A stretch of DNA of 64,000 nt from Anabaena sp051781005. Its GTDB lineage: Bacteria; Cyanobacteriota; Cyanobacteriia; Cyanobacteriales; Nostocaceae. Both the position numbers and the translations under genes were made by a program. Below the pieces are notes generated by a model. That model saw only the letters and a list, made by a program, of their open reading frames with translations. It searched no databases and was not told the DNA's origin. Each line of letters starts with the position of its first letter. Within the stretch, counting starts at the first letter, position 1. The stretch spans positions 1 to 64,000 of the forward strand of contig NZ_JBPWOA010000031.1 in NCBI RefSeq assembly GCF_051781005.1, given 5' to 3'. This document shows positions 26,896-36,629 of this stretch, one piece after another.

Positions 26896-29742
26896 TCACA
26901 ACCCATTCCCAATCAGAATAAACGGAGACCAGTAAAAAGGATGGCTTAGTTGCTCCTTCAACTGTGACGGTGAATTACTATTTATGGGCTGTTTGATAGA
27001 AATACGTCTTTGCTGACCTGTAATTGCATAGTTGCCAGTAATCAGAGATATTTGAGCTTGACGCAGGGCTTCGGCTTTAGTAATATTCCCCTGTTGGAGA
27101 ATTGTATAAAAAGTATTCATCAACGCTTGTGTGCCGCCATCATCCACAGACCATAAAGAGGCGATCGCACTTCTTGCACCTGTTTGTTGCATCTGGTAGC
27201 CAAAACCGAGAATCTCTCTACCATCTCCCAATAGATCACCTAATCCGGTTGCACAAGCTGAAAGCACGACTAAATCAACATTCGGCAACCGCCAATTTTT
27301 GATATCTCGTAGGGTAATGCGATCGCCATTACCAAACAAAATAAATGATTCTTCTGGCTGTCCAGGGGTAAATACCGCATGAGTTGCTAGATGGACGATA
27401 GAGTAATCATTCATCTGCAACACAATATCTTTATTGAATTGCTGGTCTAATAGTTTTGTTGTGTTAGGCACGGTTTGAGCAAGAGTTTCTACCTCACGAC
27501 CGGCAAAAGGCAACCCGGAGAAGTTAAACTCCTGATCTCCTGCCTTAACGCTATAGTTACCTTTGGTAAAAGCAGCCGCTAACACATTTAACTGATTTTG
27601 CGGTTTGGTGTTGAGGTCAGTCAAACTCACAGCAGTAATATTATTGATGCGAAAGCGTTGAACTAGCCACTCCTTACCGTCATAGAGGGCAGCTAGAGGA
27701 ATATAACGCAGTTGCCCGTCAGGGGCGTAAATGATGGTTTTGGTCTTTGCTTGAGCTAAGTCATGTTCCAGGGGCTTTATCAGCCAATTATAGAGCTTTT
27801 GAGCAGGAATTTTAGGATTACGGACAGGCGTTGTTAAAGTCGAACGAAATTCAGCAATAACTCGGTTAAGTTCTTCGCGTTTGACAGGAACAGTGCGACG
27901 TAGTGGTGGTGCATAGGGAGAAATTAAAACCAGTTCCAAGCGATCGCTCAACATGAAAGGATAAATAATTACAGCATCTTGCTGAAGTTTCTTCAGGTTA
28001 TCTTGCAAAGTCGTAGCATAAGCATTCAAATCAAAAGCTTGCCCTTGCGTAGTTTGCTGAAGTTGCGCTATCCACTCTCGTACTTGTGGGCTTTCCAGGA
28101 ATGTCTCAAATTGTTTGCTAATCTCCTGTTCACTTTTTCTTAGCTGAACAATACGCTGTTTTTGGGGTTCTGTTCTCTGGGAAATAGAAACGGTTTCCAG
28201 TTGGGCAAGTTCTTTGCCTAGTGCGATCGCTTTATCTATCTGTCCCGAAATACCTTTTCTAATTTGCTGTTCTTGGGGACGTTCTGCAACACCTTGAGCA
28301 GTATTATCACTTCCTCTCACATTACTAAGATAGTCTTCTAATTCCTGAACTTTAAGTAAATCTAGTACCCGTTGCGCTTCCAGAATTCGGTTTTGTTGCA
28401 ATAATAAATCAGCTAAATGGCGATAATCTTCAGCAATAGTTTCAGTGTATGATTGCTGTTGTTCTTGGGGAAGCCCTCGAATATTACCCCGAATTGCTTC
28501 TCTAACATTCACAGCTTGTTTAAAAAAAACAATAGCTAATTCTGGTTTGTTTTGTTTCTCTAATAAATAACCAATATTATTTAGAGTTTTTCCTTCACCT
28601 TCTTTGTTGCCAACTTCCTGAACAAATACCAAAGATTGCTGATAAAAATTCCAGGCTAATTCATATTTCTTTTGTTGAAAATAAACTTTACCAATACCAT
28701 CTAACATTACACCTTGGGAAAGTTTATCACCTAAAGATTTGACAATAGTTAAACCTTGCTGCAAAAATTTTAAAGATAATTCATACTTACCTTGATCCAA
28801 GTAAACAATCCCAATATTATAAAAAGTCCATGCTTCCAGGAATTTTTTATCTTTTTTGTTATTAATTCCTTTGAGCTTTGATAAAGCTTGCTCATAAAAA
28901 TTCAATGCTAAATCGTATTTTTTTAATCGGTAATGAATATCGCCAATAGCATTAATATTTCTCACTTCTGATCCAATTCTGTGTTTTTGGGCTAAGTTCA
29001 AGGCTTGTTGATAAGTATTTAAAGCTCGGTCATATTCTCCTAAAGATTGATAAATATCACCCATGTTGAAAAAAACTATCCATACCCAAGGAGTTTTTTC
29101 TACCGGGTATGATGACACTTGTTTGAGAACTGATAAAGATTGCTGATAATATTCTAAAGCAGATTCATATTTTCCCAAGGTGTGGTAAATCATGCCGATT
29201 TGGTTGAGAGTAAAACCCTCCTCAATTTTCTGCTCTAGTTTTTTATTCAAACTTAGAACTTCTTGGAATTTATTTAAAGCTGTTTCATATTCACCTTGTT
29301 GATAAAGTTGGCGACTTTGTTCACTATAGATATTCATGATTTTAGTGAGGGTTTGTTTTTCACCATCACCATCCCCTAATTCTCTTTGAATTTGTAAAAC
29401 TTGTTGATAATAATTTAATGCTTGTTGATAGTCTTTTTTGTTATAGTAAATCAAGGCTATATAATCAAGAGTTTTACCAACACCTGCTTTATTACCTATT
29501 TTTTGATAACCCAATAAAGCCTGTTCAAAACTGGTGATAATTCTCTGATGATTATTTCTATATCTATTGCCATTAATAAAGAGATAAAAAGCTTCTCTAA
29601 ACAGCCTATCAGCTTGAGCTTTTTCATCTTGTTTGTTAAGTTCCTGGGCAACTACAAGAGAAAAATTACCGGTATGTGTTACAACAGCAGTAGTTGCCGA
29701 AAACAGCAGAGTCACAAAACTGAGACTGACTAGATTACGCAT
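26896..29742 (-). CDS. Secreted TPR-CHAT (caspase-like) protein
   Basis: 948 residues. The signal peptide (MRNLVSLSFVTLLFSATTAVVT) precedes about nine TPR units (about 35-420; repeated pattern ALNYYQQALxxxxxxGxxxGxxxxLxNIGxxY), a helical linker (about 430-600) and a C-terminal CHAT domain (about 640-948). The CHAT His-Cys dyad is visible in VHLATHAVF and LVVLSACATG, with the usual GDGREILGFGYQMQQTGARSAIASLW following. CHAT proteins are caspase/separase-type peptidases; family members with TPRs are abundant in cyanobacteria. Divergent from the LRR gene (123-bp gap). Confidence 0.88.
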   Translation of the reverse strand: MRNLVSLSFVTLLFSATTAVVTHTGNFSLVVAQELNKQDEKAQADRLFREAFYLFINGNRYRNNHQRIITSFEQALLGYQKIGNKAGVGKTLDYIALIYYNKKDYQQALNYYQQVLQIQRELGDGDGEKQTLTKIMNIYSEQSRQLYQQGEYETALNKFQEVLSLNKKLEQKIEEGFTLNQIGMIYHTLGKYESALEYYQQSLSVLKQVSSYPVEKTPWVWIVFFNMGDIYQSLGEYDRALNTYQQALNLAQKHRIGSEVRNINAIGDIHYRLKKYDLALNFYEQALSKLKGINNKKDKKFLEAWTFYNIGIVYLDQGKYELSLKFLQQGLTIVKSLGDKLSQGVMLDGIGKVYFQQKKYELAWNFYQQSLVFVQEVGNKEGEGKTLNNIGYLLEKQNKPELAIVFFKQAVNVREAIRGNIRGLPQEQQQSYTETIAEDYRHLADLLLQQNRILEAQRVLDLLKVQELEDYLSNVRGSDNTAQGVAERPQEQQIRKGISGQIDKAIALGKELAQLETVSISQRTEPQKQRIVQLRKSEQEISKQFETFLESPQVREWIAQLQQTTQGQAFDLNAYATTLQDNLKKLQQDAVIIYPFMLSDRLELVLISPYAPPLRRTVPVKREELNRVIAEFRSTLTTPVRNPKIPAQKLYNWLIKPLEHDLAQAKTKTIIYAPDGQLRYIPLAALYDGKEWLVQRFRINNITAVSLTDLNTKPQNQLNVLAAAFTKGNYSVKAGDQEFNFSGLPFAGREVETLAQTVPNTTKLLDQQFNKDIVLQMNDYSIVHLATHAVFTPGQPEESFILFGNGDRITLRDIKNWRLPNVDLVVLSACATGLGDLLGDGREILGFGYQMQQTGARSAIASLWSVDDGGTQALMNTFYTILQQGNITKAEALRQAQISLITGNYAITGQQRRISIKQPINSNSPSQLKEQLSHPFYWSPFILIGNGL

Positions 29743-29865
29743 GAGAATAAATTAATGAATGAATGTTAAAAAATCAACTAAATCCATAGTTAATAGTTCT
29801 ATAATAAGTACGATAACAGGTGATCTAAGCTACTATGTAAATTTTGAAAACAATCTATATAAAAG

Positions 29866-31059
29866 ATGAGTATATCAACTATGAAATTAAGTAGTGCAGT
29901 TGCTCTGATGAGTGTGTGGGTATGCAGTGGATGGGGAGTTATTCAAGCTGCTGAACCTCAGCGAGGGAGTTCTTTTAGTGAGTTGTGTCATCAACAAGCT
30001 ACTTTATCAGCAGATGGCAGAATTACAGTAGAATTATTATTAGCAAAAGCAGCAACTAATGATTGTGAAATTGCTGCTAAAAAGTTGTTAAATCTAACTC
30101 AGCTTGACCTGAGAAATCAGCAACTTGTTGATTTAAGTCCTTTAGCGGGATTAACAAATTTAGAATCTCTAAATCTTAATAGTAATGAAATTGTTGACAT
30201 CAGCCCCTTGGCAGGATTAAAAAAGCTCAAGTCGCTGAATATCGGCAATAACAAAATTATTGATATTAGTCCCTTGGCAGAACTTAGAAACCTCAAGTCT
30301 CTGACTATGGGTAGAAACCAAATTAAAGATATTAACGCCATAGTTAAACTAACAAATCTGGAATATTTAGCTATAGATAGTAATGAAGTTGTTGATATTA
30401 GACTTCTAGCAAAACTTACTAATCTTAATTGGCTCATTCTCAGTAAAAATTCAATTACAGATATTAGTTCTCTCCAGGGTCTGATTAATTTGACTGGGAT
30501 TTTTTTGGAAGATAACCAAATTAAAGATATTAGTTCTCTGGCGAGACTAACAAAACTTTCTCGGTTAGAGCTAAATTACAATCAAGTTAAAGATATAAGT
30601 CCTTTGGCAAATCTCACAAATTTAAAAAGGCTGAATTTAGAAGGTAATCAAATTGAGGATATAAATTCTTTGGCAAGACTGATAAACTTAAATTTTCTGT
30701 TTTTAGAAGATAATAAAATTAAAGATATTAGCCCTTTAGGAAACCTAAAAAATTTAAATCGGCTGATTCTTACTTACAACCAAATTACAGATATTAGCCC
30801 TTTAACAAAACTGAATAATTTGAATTTGCTGGTACTGCGTTTGAATAAAATCAAAGATGTCAGCCCTTTAGCAAAACTGAAAAATTTAACTGAGCTTGTG
30901 CTTGAAGACAACGAAATCACAGATATTAGTCCTTTATTAAACCTGACTAACCTGACTCGGCTGAAACTTGACTATAACAAAATCACAGATGTAACTCCCC
31001 TATCAAAACTTACTAATCTTCAAGAGGTGAGTTTTCAAGGTAATCCCGGTGTTAACTAA
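29866..31059 (+). CDS. Secreted leucine-rich-repeat protein (internalin-like)
   Basis: 397 residues (a second ATG five codons in gives the cleaner signal peptide MKLSSAVALMSVWVC...). After a short N-terminal region there are about 14 LRRs of 22 residues with consensus LTNLxxLxLxxNxIxDISPLAx, the bacterial/internalin SDS22-like type. No cell-wall anchor or C-terminal domain. LRRs bind protein or glycan ligands. It shares a 123-bp divergent promoter region with the CHAT protein and precedes the M48 peptidase. Confidence 0.85.
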   Translation: MSISTMKLSSAVALMSVWVCSGWGVIQAAEPQRGSSFSELCHQQATLSADGRITVELLLAKAATNDCEIAAKKLLNLTQLDLRNQQLVDLSPLAGLTNLESLNLNSNEIVDISPLAGLKKLKSLNIGNNKIIDISPLAELRNLKSLTMGRNQIKDINAIVKLTNLEYLAIDSNEVVDIRLLAKLTNLNWLILSKNSITDISSLQGLINLTGIFLEDNQIKDISSLARLTKLSRLELNYNQVKDISPLANLTNLKRLNLEGNQIEDINSLARLINLNFLFLEDNKIKDISPLGNLKNLNRLILTYNQITDISPLTKLNNLNLLVLRLNKIKDVSPLAKLKNLTELVLEDNEITDISPLLNLTNLTRLKLDYNKITDVTPLSKLTNLQEVSFQGNPGVN

Positions 31060-31133
31060 TCTTTGTCCCCTATTATGTTGTTCAATCGTTATACTAGCTG
31101 TGGGAGTTGTATTTTTTATTGATTACCATAATT

Positions 31134-32009
31134 ATGTCATTAGTTAAAACGCCCCTAATTGGTTTAAAAGCTGACTCATTCCGCCATCCTCTAGACTTGG
31201 AAGCAACTCAAACTCTCAAGCAAATTCCAGGTATAGACATGATGGTGCGAAATTGGCTCGGACCAATGGCAGAACAGGTTTTTTATGTAGAAAATATTGC
31301 ATCAAGTATTTTGGTTGGTGAAAAACAACTGCCCTCTTTACACAAGTTATTGTTAGATGCTTGCAATATTTTAGATATTGAGCCACCTCAGTTGTATGTC
31401 CGTCAACATCCTGCACCTAATGCTTATACTTTTGCAATGCGGGGTAAGCAGCCGTTTGTGGTGCTGCACACTTCTTTAATTGATATGCTCACACCAGCAG
31501 AAATACAAGCTGTGATTGCCCATGAGTTAGGACATCTCAAATGTGACCACAGCGTTTATTTAACTCCTGTAAATTTATTAATTTTAGCAGCAGCAATTTT
31601 GCCTAATGTCGGTGCTGTTGTGGCTCAAGCATTACAGGCACAATTATTAGAATGGGTACGTTGTGCTGAGTTTACTTGCGATCGCGCTGCTTTGTTAGCT
31701 ACCCAAGACCCCAAAGTGGTGATGTCAGTATTAATGAAGTTAGCTGGCGGTTCTCCTACCTTAGCACCCCAATTAAATCTCGATGCCTTTGTTGCCCAAG
31801 CTCGTGCTTATGATGATATTAGTAAAACCGAACTTGGTGTCATGGTCAAAGAAGCCCGCACCGCTCAATTAAGTCATCCAGTACCAGTATTACGAGCTAG
31901 AGAAATTGACCGCTGGAGTAGTGGTTTAGAGTATCAGAAATTATTACAAAATCACGGTTTTAAAGGCAAGAGTGAAACAGCACCCAAGGGCGGTTGGCGC
32001 AATTGGTAA
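31134..32009 (+). CDS. M48-family zinc metallopeptidase (HtpX-like)
   Basis: 291 residues from ATG 31134 (an in-frame start at 31107 adds a hydrophobic MYFLLITII). The zinc motif HELGHLKCDH is at about residues 134-143 and the third-ligand region CAEFTCDRAALLA follows a hydrophobic stretch (about 150-180). Homologues are membrane-associated proteases acting in envelope quality control. A paralogue that has lost the zinc ligands is at 63234-64000. Confidence 0.85.
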   Translation: MSLVKTPLIGLKADSFRHPLDLEATQTLKQIPGIDMMVRNWLGPMAEQVFYVENIASSILVGEKQLPSLHKLLLDACNILDIEPPQLYVRQHPAPNAYTFAMRGKQPFVVLHTSLIDMLTPAEIQAVIAHELGHLKCDHSVYLTPVNLLILAAAILPNVGAVVAQALQAQLLEWVRCAEFTCDRAALLATQDPKVVMSVLMKLAGGSPTLAPQLNLDAFVAQARAYDDISKTELGVMVKEARTAQLSHPVPVLRAREIDRWSSGLEYQKLLQNHGFKGKSETAPKGGWRNW

Positions 32010-32013
32010 AATT

Positions 32014-32200
32014 AGAATTTACGCACTGTACAAATAAACCATGATGTGTAATGACACAATTGATATTTTCACAATTTGGGCATCTACCCTCAGATAGATT
32101 GTCATCGCTGACTAATAGTGGAAATATCAAACCCAGGATGTCTGAAATATCTGAAAATTTCGGCTAAAAACCTGATGGTTTCTGTCAATGCGTAAGTTCT
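32014..32200. mobile_element. MITE-like element with AGAAYTTACGCA ends (copy 3)
   Basis: AGAATTTACGCACTG at 32014 and CAATGCGTAAGTTCT ending at 32200 are inverted repeats with 13 of 15 matches. At 187 bp it is longer than copies at 21386 and 22771 but shares their ends. Non-coding. Confidence 0.6.
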
Positions 32201-32222
32201 AGAAATCTCAAACTTTAAAACT

Positions 32223-32990
32223 ATGGCTTTATTTGCTGAAAAAGTTGCAGTTATCACTGGTGGTACATCTGGAATTGGCAGGGCTACTGCGATCGCATTT
32301 GCCAAGGAAGGCGCAAAAGTAGTAGTGGCAGGCAGACGCGAAAAAGAAGGGGAAGAAACAGTTGCATTAATTCAAAAAGCGCAAGGAGAAGGCATCTTTA
32401 TCAAAACCGATGTCTCAGTCTCGGCAGACATCAAAAATTTGATAGAAAAAACTATATTCACTTATGGTCATTTAGATTTTGCCTTCAACAATGCCGGGAT
32501 TGAACAAACTCCAGGATCTTTCCCTGAAGCTACTGAAGAAGAATACGATCGCATCATGGATATCAATGTCAAAGGCGTGTGGCTATCCATGCAATACGAA
32601 ATAGCTGAAATGGTTAAACAGGGTAGTGGCGTAATTGTCAATACTGCTTCAGTTGCCGGATTAGTGGGAATGTCAGCAGTGCCAATTTATGTTGCCAGTA
32701 AACACGCTGTAATTGGTTTGACTCGTTCCGCAGCATTAGAATATGCTAAGTCTGGAATTAGAGTCAATGCTGTTAGCCCTGGTGGTATTCAAACAGACAT
32801 GATTGATCGTTTCGTTGGTACTCCTGAATCAGAAACAGAATTTCGTCAACAATTACAATCTATGCACCCTGTTGGCCGTCTAGGTACTGATGAAGAAGTG
32901 GCAAGTGCAGTCATCTATCTTTGTTCTCCAGGTGCATCATTCATTACGGGGCAATCTATTACTATAGATGGTGGATTGACAGCCCAGTAA
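32223..32990 (+). CDS. Short-chain dehydrogenase/reductase (glucose 1-dehydrogenase-like)
   Basis: 255 residues, classical SDR: TGGTSGIGRAT (nucleotide binding, about 11-21), NNAGIE, the catalytic Ser in NTASVAG and Tyr/Lys in YVASKHA, then SPGGIQTDM and a C-terminal ITGQSITIDGG. NAD(P)-dependent; the Arg-rich segment GRREKE after the second strand suggests NADP preference. Substrate unknown. Confidence 0.88.
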   Translation: MALFAEKVAVITGGTSGIGRATAIAFAKEGAKVVVAGRREKEGEETVALIQKAQGEGIFIKTDVSVSADIKNLIEKTIFTYGHLDFAFNNAGIEQTPGSFPEATEEEYDRIMDINVKGVWLSMQYEIAEMVKQGSGVIVNTASVAGLVGMSAVPIYVASKHAVIGLTRSAALEYAKSGIRVNAVSPGGIQTDMIDRFVGTPESETEFRQQLQSMHPVGRLGTDEEVASAVIYLCSPGASFITGQSITIDGGLTAQ

Positions 32991-33312
32991 TTCCTAATTA
33001 AGTGTTGTCATTGGGATTTAGGTCTAGCCACAAAACTCTATTGCTTTTAGAAGTGGGGGACTTAAATCCCCATAATCTCTTAAATTCAAATTTACCTAAT
33101 CGTGTGTGATAGAAAAATTGGTGTTGCTGAATTGAAATATGAAATTGGGAAATTTAACCTTTGCAACCTTGATTCTTTGCGCCTATTCTTTGCTACGCAA
33201 CGCTACCGCGAACGAGATCGCGAAGCGCGATTGCGCCTTTGCGTGAGACGTTTTATATCTTCATTCAGCAATGCCGAAAAATTAATTAACAAAAAGTGCA
33301 AAGTCTCAGCAA
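32991..33312. other. 322-bp intergenic region with repeats
   Basis: Contains a GGGGACTTAAATCCCC palindrome (about 33056-33071) and an interspersed repeat (CTACGCAACGCTACCGCGAA and GCGAAGCGCGATTGCG, about 33191-33235) of the kind scattered in Nostocales genomes. No gene found. Confidence 0.5.
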
Positions 33313-34392
33313 ATGAATTCACCCATTAATTTATTTGAATATGAAAATTTAGCAAAAGAACATCTTACACAGATGACTTTTGATTATTACAGTAGTGGTG
33401 CGTGGGATGAAGTTACTTTAAAAGATAATCGTGCTGCTTTTACACGAGTTAAACTCCGTCCGAAAATGCTAGTTGATGTCAGTGAAATAAACCTGACAAC
33501 TAAAGTTTTAGGACAATCTTTGCAGTTACCCCTGCTCATTGCACCAATGGCTTTTCAATGTCTGGCTCATCTAGAAGGGGAAATTGCCACAGCCTCAGCT
33601 GCGGCTTCAGCAGGTGTAGGCATGGTTTTGAGTACGCTGGCTACTAAGAGTTTGGAAGAAGTAGCAAAAGTTGCTAATGGGTTGCAATGGTTTCAGCTTT
33701 ATATTCACAAGGACAGGGGTTTAACTCGTGCTTTGGTAGAAAGAGCTTATGCAGCAGGTTATCAAGCACTGTGTTTAACAGTAGATGCTCCTGTGTTGGG
33801 AAAACGGGAACGAGATCGACGCAATGAATTTACTTTACCCCCTGATTTACATCCCGCTAATTTAACCAATATCTCAGGTTTAGATATTCCCCATGCACAG
33901 GGAGAGTCTGGATTATTGACCTATTTTGCCCAACAAATTAACCCCGCACTGACTTGGAAAGATTTGGAATGGTTGCAATCTCTGAGTCCGTTACCGTTGG
34001 TATTGAAAGGGATTTTGCGGGGTGATGATGCTGTGCGATCTGTAGAATATGGCGCTCAAGGGATTGTGGTTTCTAATCATGGTGGTAGACAATTAGATGG
34101 TGCGATCGCTTCCTTAAATGCCCTACCAGAAATAGTAGCAGCAGTAGACGGTAGAGCAGAAGTCTTGGTAGATGGCGGTATTCGTCGCGGTACAGATATC
34201 CTCAAAGCCTTAGCACTAGGCGCAAAAGCCGTCCTCATCGGTCGTCCCATATTATGGGGATTAGCGGTATCTGGACAAACAGGAGTAGCTGAAATCATCT
34301 CCCTACTCAAAGATGAGTTAACTACCGCAATGGCACTCAGTGGTTGTGCTAATTTGCAAGATATTGATTCAACTTTGGTCATTCATAATTAA
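33313..34392 (+). CDS. FMN-dependent alpha-hydroxy-acid (lactate/glycolate) oxidase
   Basis: 359 residues, FMN TIM barrel. The active-site motif SNHGGRQLDG carries the catalytic His256 and Arg259; LIAPMAFQ, DAPVLGKRERDRRN and DGGIRRGTDILKALALGA are further landmarks. In N2-fixing cyanobacteria the homologue is reported to be an L-lactate oxidase, suggested to help consume O2; plant homologues are glycolate oxidases. Substrate choice cannot be read from the sequence with certainty. Confidence 0.88.
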   Translation: MNSPINLFEYENLAKEHLTQMTFDYYSSGAWDEVTLKDNRAAFTRVKLRPKMLVDVSEINLTTKVLGQSLQLPLLIAPMAFQCLAHLEGEIATASAAASAGVGMVLSTLATKSLEEVAKVANGLQWFQLYIHKDRGLTRALVERAYAAGYQALCLTVDAPVLGKRERDRRNEFTLPPDLHPANLTNISGLDIPHAQGESGLLTYFAQQINPALTWKDLEWLQSLSPLPLVLKGILRGDDAVRSVEYGAQGIVVSNHGGRQLDGAIASLNALPEIVAAVDGRAEVLVDGGIRRGTDILKALALGAKAVLIGRPILWGLAVSGQTGVAEIISLLKDELTTAMALSGCANLQDIDSTLVIHN

Positions 34393-34430
34393 TAATTCTT
34401 CCCCAATCCCTAAATAAATCTAAATACCTG

Positions 34431-34458
34431 TTGCCAAAATAAAAAAATAGGCTATACT
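34431..34458 (+). promoter_or_regulatory. Sigma-70 promoter of tRNA-Leu(CAA)
   Basis: TTGCCA at 34431-34436 and TATACT at 34453-34458 with a 16-nt spacer, about 18 nt before the mature 5' end of the tRNA. Confidence 0.65.
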
Positions 34459-34476
34459 TAAAAAAGTGACACCCAA

Positions 34477-34558
34477 GGGCGGGTGGCGGAATTGGTAGAC
34501 GCACCGCACTCAAAATGCGGCACCGAAAGGTATAGGAGTTCGATTCTCCTCCTGCCCA
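34477..34558 (+). tRNA. tRNA-Leu(CAA)
   Basis: 82 nt. Acceptor GGGCGGG/CCTGCCC (one G-U pair) and discriminator A; anticodon stem CCGCA/TGCGG with loop CTCAAAA, giving anticodon CAA. Long variable arm CACCGAAAGGTAT and T-loop AGTTCGATTCT. CCA is not encoded. Confidence 0.96.
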
Positions 34559-34903
34559 CTTTTAAAATAGCAAACACACCATATAATACTTAAATATACA
34601 GTCACAAATGAGATATTATCTGTGGCAAAATCATTTCGTTGCTAAAGTGTAGTTGTATTATACTCAAAACGGTTATAAACCGTACTTTTTCCTGGCTAAA
34701 AAACTAAGTTTTAAGCCTCTCCTCGTTTACGGGGAGATGTTTGGAGAGGGGTTCCATATTTCGTTAACCTATGAACCTTAGGGAAGAGGGGACAGGAAAC
34801 AGGTGACAGTAAGATAGCGGACTTCTTTAAGACATCGAGGATCTGAGACTTGGGAACCAATTACCAATTACCAGCCTAAACTAGATTTTGAGATTTATAA
34901 AAA
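34559..34903. other. Intergenic region with hairpin repeat
   Basis: No gene found. A repeat with CCTCTCC (34717) pairing to GGAGAGG (34743) could form a long hairpin; it matches a common cyanobacterial intergenic repeat. A CCAATTACCAATTACCAG heptamer run lies at about 34857-34874. Confidence 0.45.
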
Positions 34904-35650
34904 ATGCAATTACATTTAAGCACCTGGCCAGAAGTAGAAACTTATCTACAAAAATCTCAGGGAATTATTGTCCCCATTGGTTCCACAGAACAACATGGCC
35001 CAACGGGTTTAATTGGGACTGATGCCATTTGTGCAGAAGCAATATCCCACGGTGTCGCAGAAGAAACTCAAGGGATGGTTGCACCAACAATCAACGTCGG
35101 TATGGCATTACATCATACAGCTTTTCCCGGTACAATTAGCCTCCGTCCTAGCACTTTAATTTTGGTAGTACGAGATTATATAACTTGTTTAGCAAAAGCA
35201 GGTTTTACCAAGTTTTATTTTATTAATGGACATGGTGGAAATATTGCGACTCTGAAAGCTGCTTTTTCCGAAACTTATGCACATTTAGAAGATTTACAAA
35301 TTCCTAATTCTCAAAAAGTTCAATGTCAAATTGCTAATTGGTTTATGTGCGGTTCTGTATATAAACTTGCCAAAGAATTATATGGTGATCAAGAAGGTTC
35401 TCATGCTACCCCCAGTGAAGTAGCTGTTACCCAGTACGTCTATCCAGAAGCAATCAAACAAGCACCCCTGTCGTCAGAAGTTGCAAGTGGACACAGAATT
35501 TATGGTGCAGCTAATTTTCGAGAAAGTTACCCAGACGGCCGCATGGGTTCAAATCCGGCTTTAGCAACTCCAGAACATGGTAAGCAGTTTTATGATTTGG
35601 CTGTGGGGGAATTGAGTAAAGGGTATTTGGAATTTGTGAAGAGAGAATAG
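34904..35650 (+). CDS. Creatininase-family amidohydrolase
   Basis: 248 residues. Metal-binding and active-site segments typical of the creatininase/MftE fold: PIGSTEQHGPTGLIGTDA (about 22-39), FINGHGGN (about 107-114) and EGSHATPSEVAVTQ (about 168-181). The family hydrolyses creatinine or formamide-type C-N bonds, or trims peptides (MftE); no mycofactocin genes are nearby, so the substrate is unknown. Confidence 0.87.
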   Translation: MQLHLSTWPEVETYLQKSQGIIVPIGSTEQHGPTGLIGTDAICAEAISHGVAEETQGMVAPTINVGMALHHTAFPGTISLRPSTLILVVRDYITCLAKAGFTKFYFINGHGGNIATLKAAFSETYAHLEDLQIPNSQKVQCQIANWFMCGSVYKLAKELYGDQEGSHATPSEVAVTQYVYPEAIKQAPLSSEVASGHRIYGAANFRESYPDGRMGSNPALATPEHGKQFYDLAVGELSKGYLEFVKRE

Positions 35651-35760
35651 GATTTTTTTCTCACGCAGAGGCGCAGAGACAAATTGAGGATATCTAAATA
35701 CATACAAATAGGAGTCCTATATATCTTAAATCCTGTTCATCCTTTAATCCTGTAAATCCT

Positions 35761-36444
35761 GATTCAGACAATATACAAGCCTGGACACCCAACACCCCAC
35801 TACAGAACGGACAGTATATCATTAAAAAAGTTATCGGTGGCGGTGGCTTTGGTGAAACCTATCTTGCAGAAGATACAGAAGAAAATAGATTAGTTGTTAT
35901 CAAAACCCTCAACCGCGAACAACGAGAAAAACCAGATTTTGCGGAAAGACAAAAGAAGTTTAGAAAAGAAGCCTTAGATTTATCAAAATGCTATCATCCC
36001 CATATAGTTCAAGTTTACGACAATTTTCCCGAAGATGGACTTTGGGCTATTGTCATGGAACATATTGACGGCGATGATTTAGCAGCCTATGTTGAAAGCT
36101 ACACTGCTGAAAATGGTTACTTGTCAGAAACCGAGGCTTTGCGCTACATTGACCAAATCGGACAAGCTTTAGAATCAGAAGTGTTGAATGTTAAGATTTT
36201 GAGTATATTGCCCAAGTTGTGCATTGGTATTGGTGATACCAAATTTGAGAAGTTAATGACTCTATTCTCAATAAACAGACAATTTGGCCTGGGTTAAACA
36301 CAAAGATTGTAAAGTTGTGTTGCGAGATTCAACACTTCTGCTTTAGAATGTGTTCATGAACGAAAACTTTTACACAGAGATGTGAAACCCAATAATATTT
36401 TGTTGCGACGGGAAAGCAAAGAAGCAGTATTAAACCCCATCTAA
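35761..36444 (+). pseudogene. Ser/Thr protein kinase remnant, interrupted by a MITE
   Basis: Kinase sequence begins without a start codon (WTPNTPLQNGQYII), has the Gly-rich loop IGGGGFGETYLA, the VAIK-type Lys (VVIKTL), alpha-C Glu and hinge (VMEHIDGDDL), and reaches IGQALE at 36166. A 167-bp element then intervenes, and the kinase resumes at about 36343 as ALECVHERKLLHRDVKPNNILL, covering the catalytic HRD loop. It stops at 36444 just before the expected DFG motif. With no start, an insertion and no C-lobe, it cannot encode an active kinase. Confidence 0.85.
36176..36342. mobile_element. 167-bp MITE with 14-bp perfect ends and 9-bp target duplication
   Basis: Perfect terminal inverted repeats CAGAAGTGTTGAAT (36176-36189) and ATTCAACACTTCTG (36329-36342). 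The 9-bp direct repeat CTTTAGAAT flanks it on both sides (36167-36175 and 36343-36351). Removing the element and one duplication restores the kinase frame. No transposase is encoded; an autonomous partner with these ends and 9-bp duplications is implied elsewhere. Confidence 0.9.
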
Positions 36445-36629
36445 AATGTATTAAAATTTAAATTATCTAATTCGTTAATATTCTTAATACTAATAAAAAT
36501 GCGTTGTTAATGATCTAAATTAATTCCCAAAAATCGAATATTTAATATTGACATCTAGCTACAAAAGAGCATAGGATGTATTCAAACAACAATATAAAAA
36601 TACCTGCCACATATCTTGCAGGAAACAAT

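Noticed and set aside
30117..30437. Minus-strand frame opposite the LRR gene
   Set aside because: Antisense shadow of the 22-residue LRR periodicity.
33102..33329. 75-codon frame before the lactate/glycolate oxidase
   Set aside because: Much of it is translated interspersed repeat (RYRERDREARLRL) and it overlaps the real start.
35761..36444. Functional Ser/Thr kinase gene
   Set aside because: No start codon, MITE in the middle and a stop before the DFG motif.
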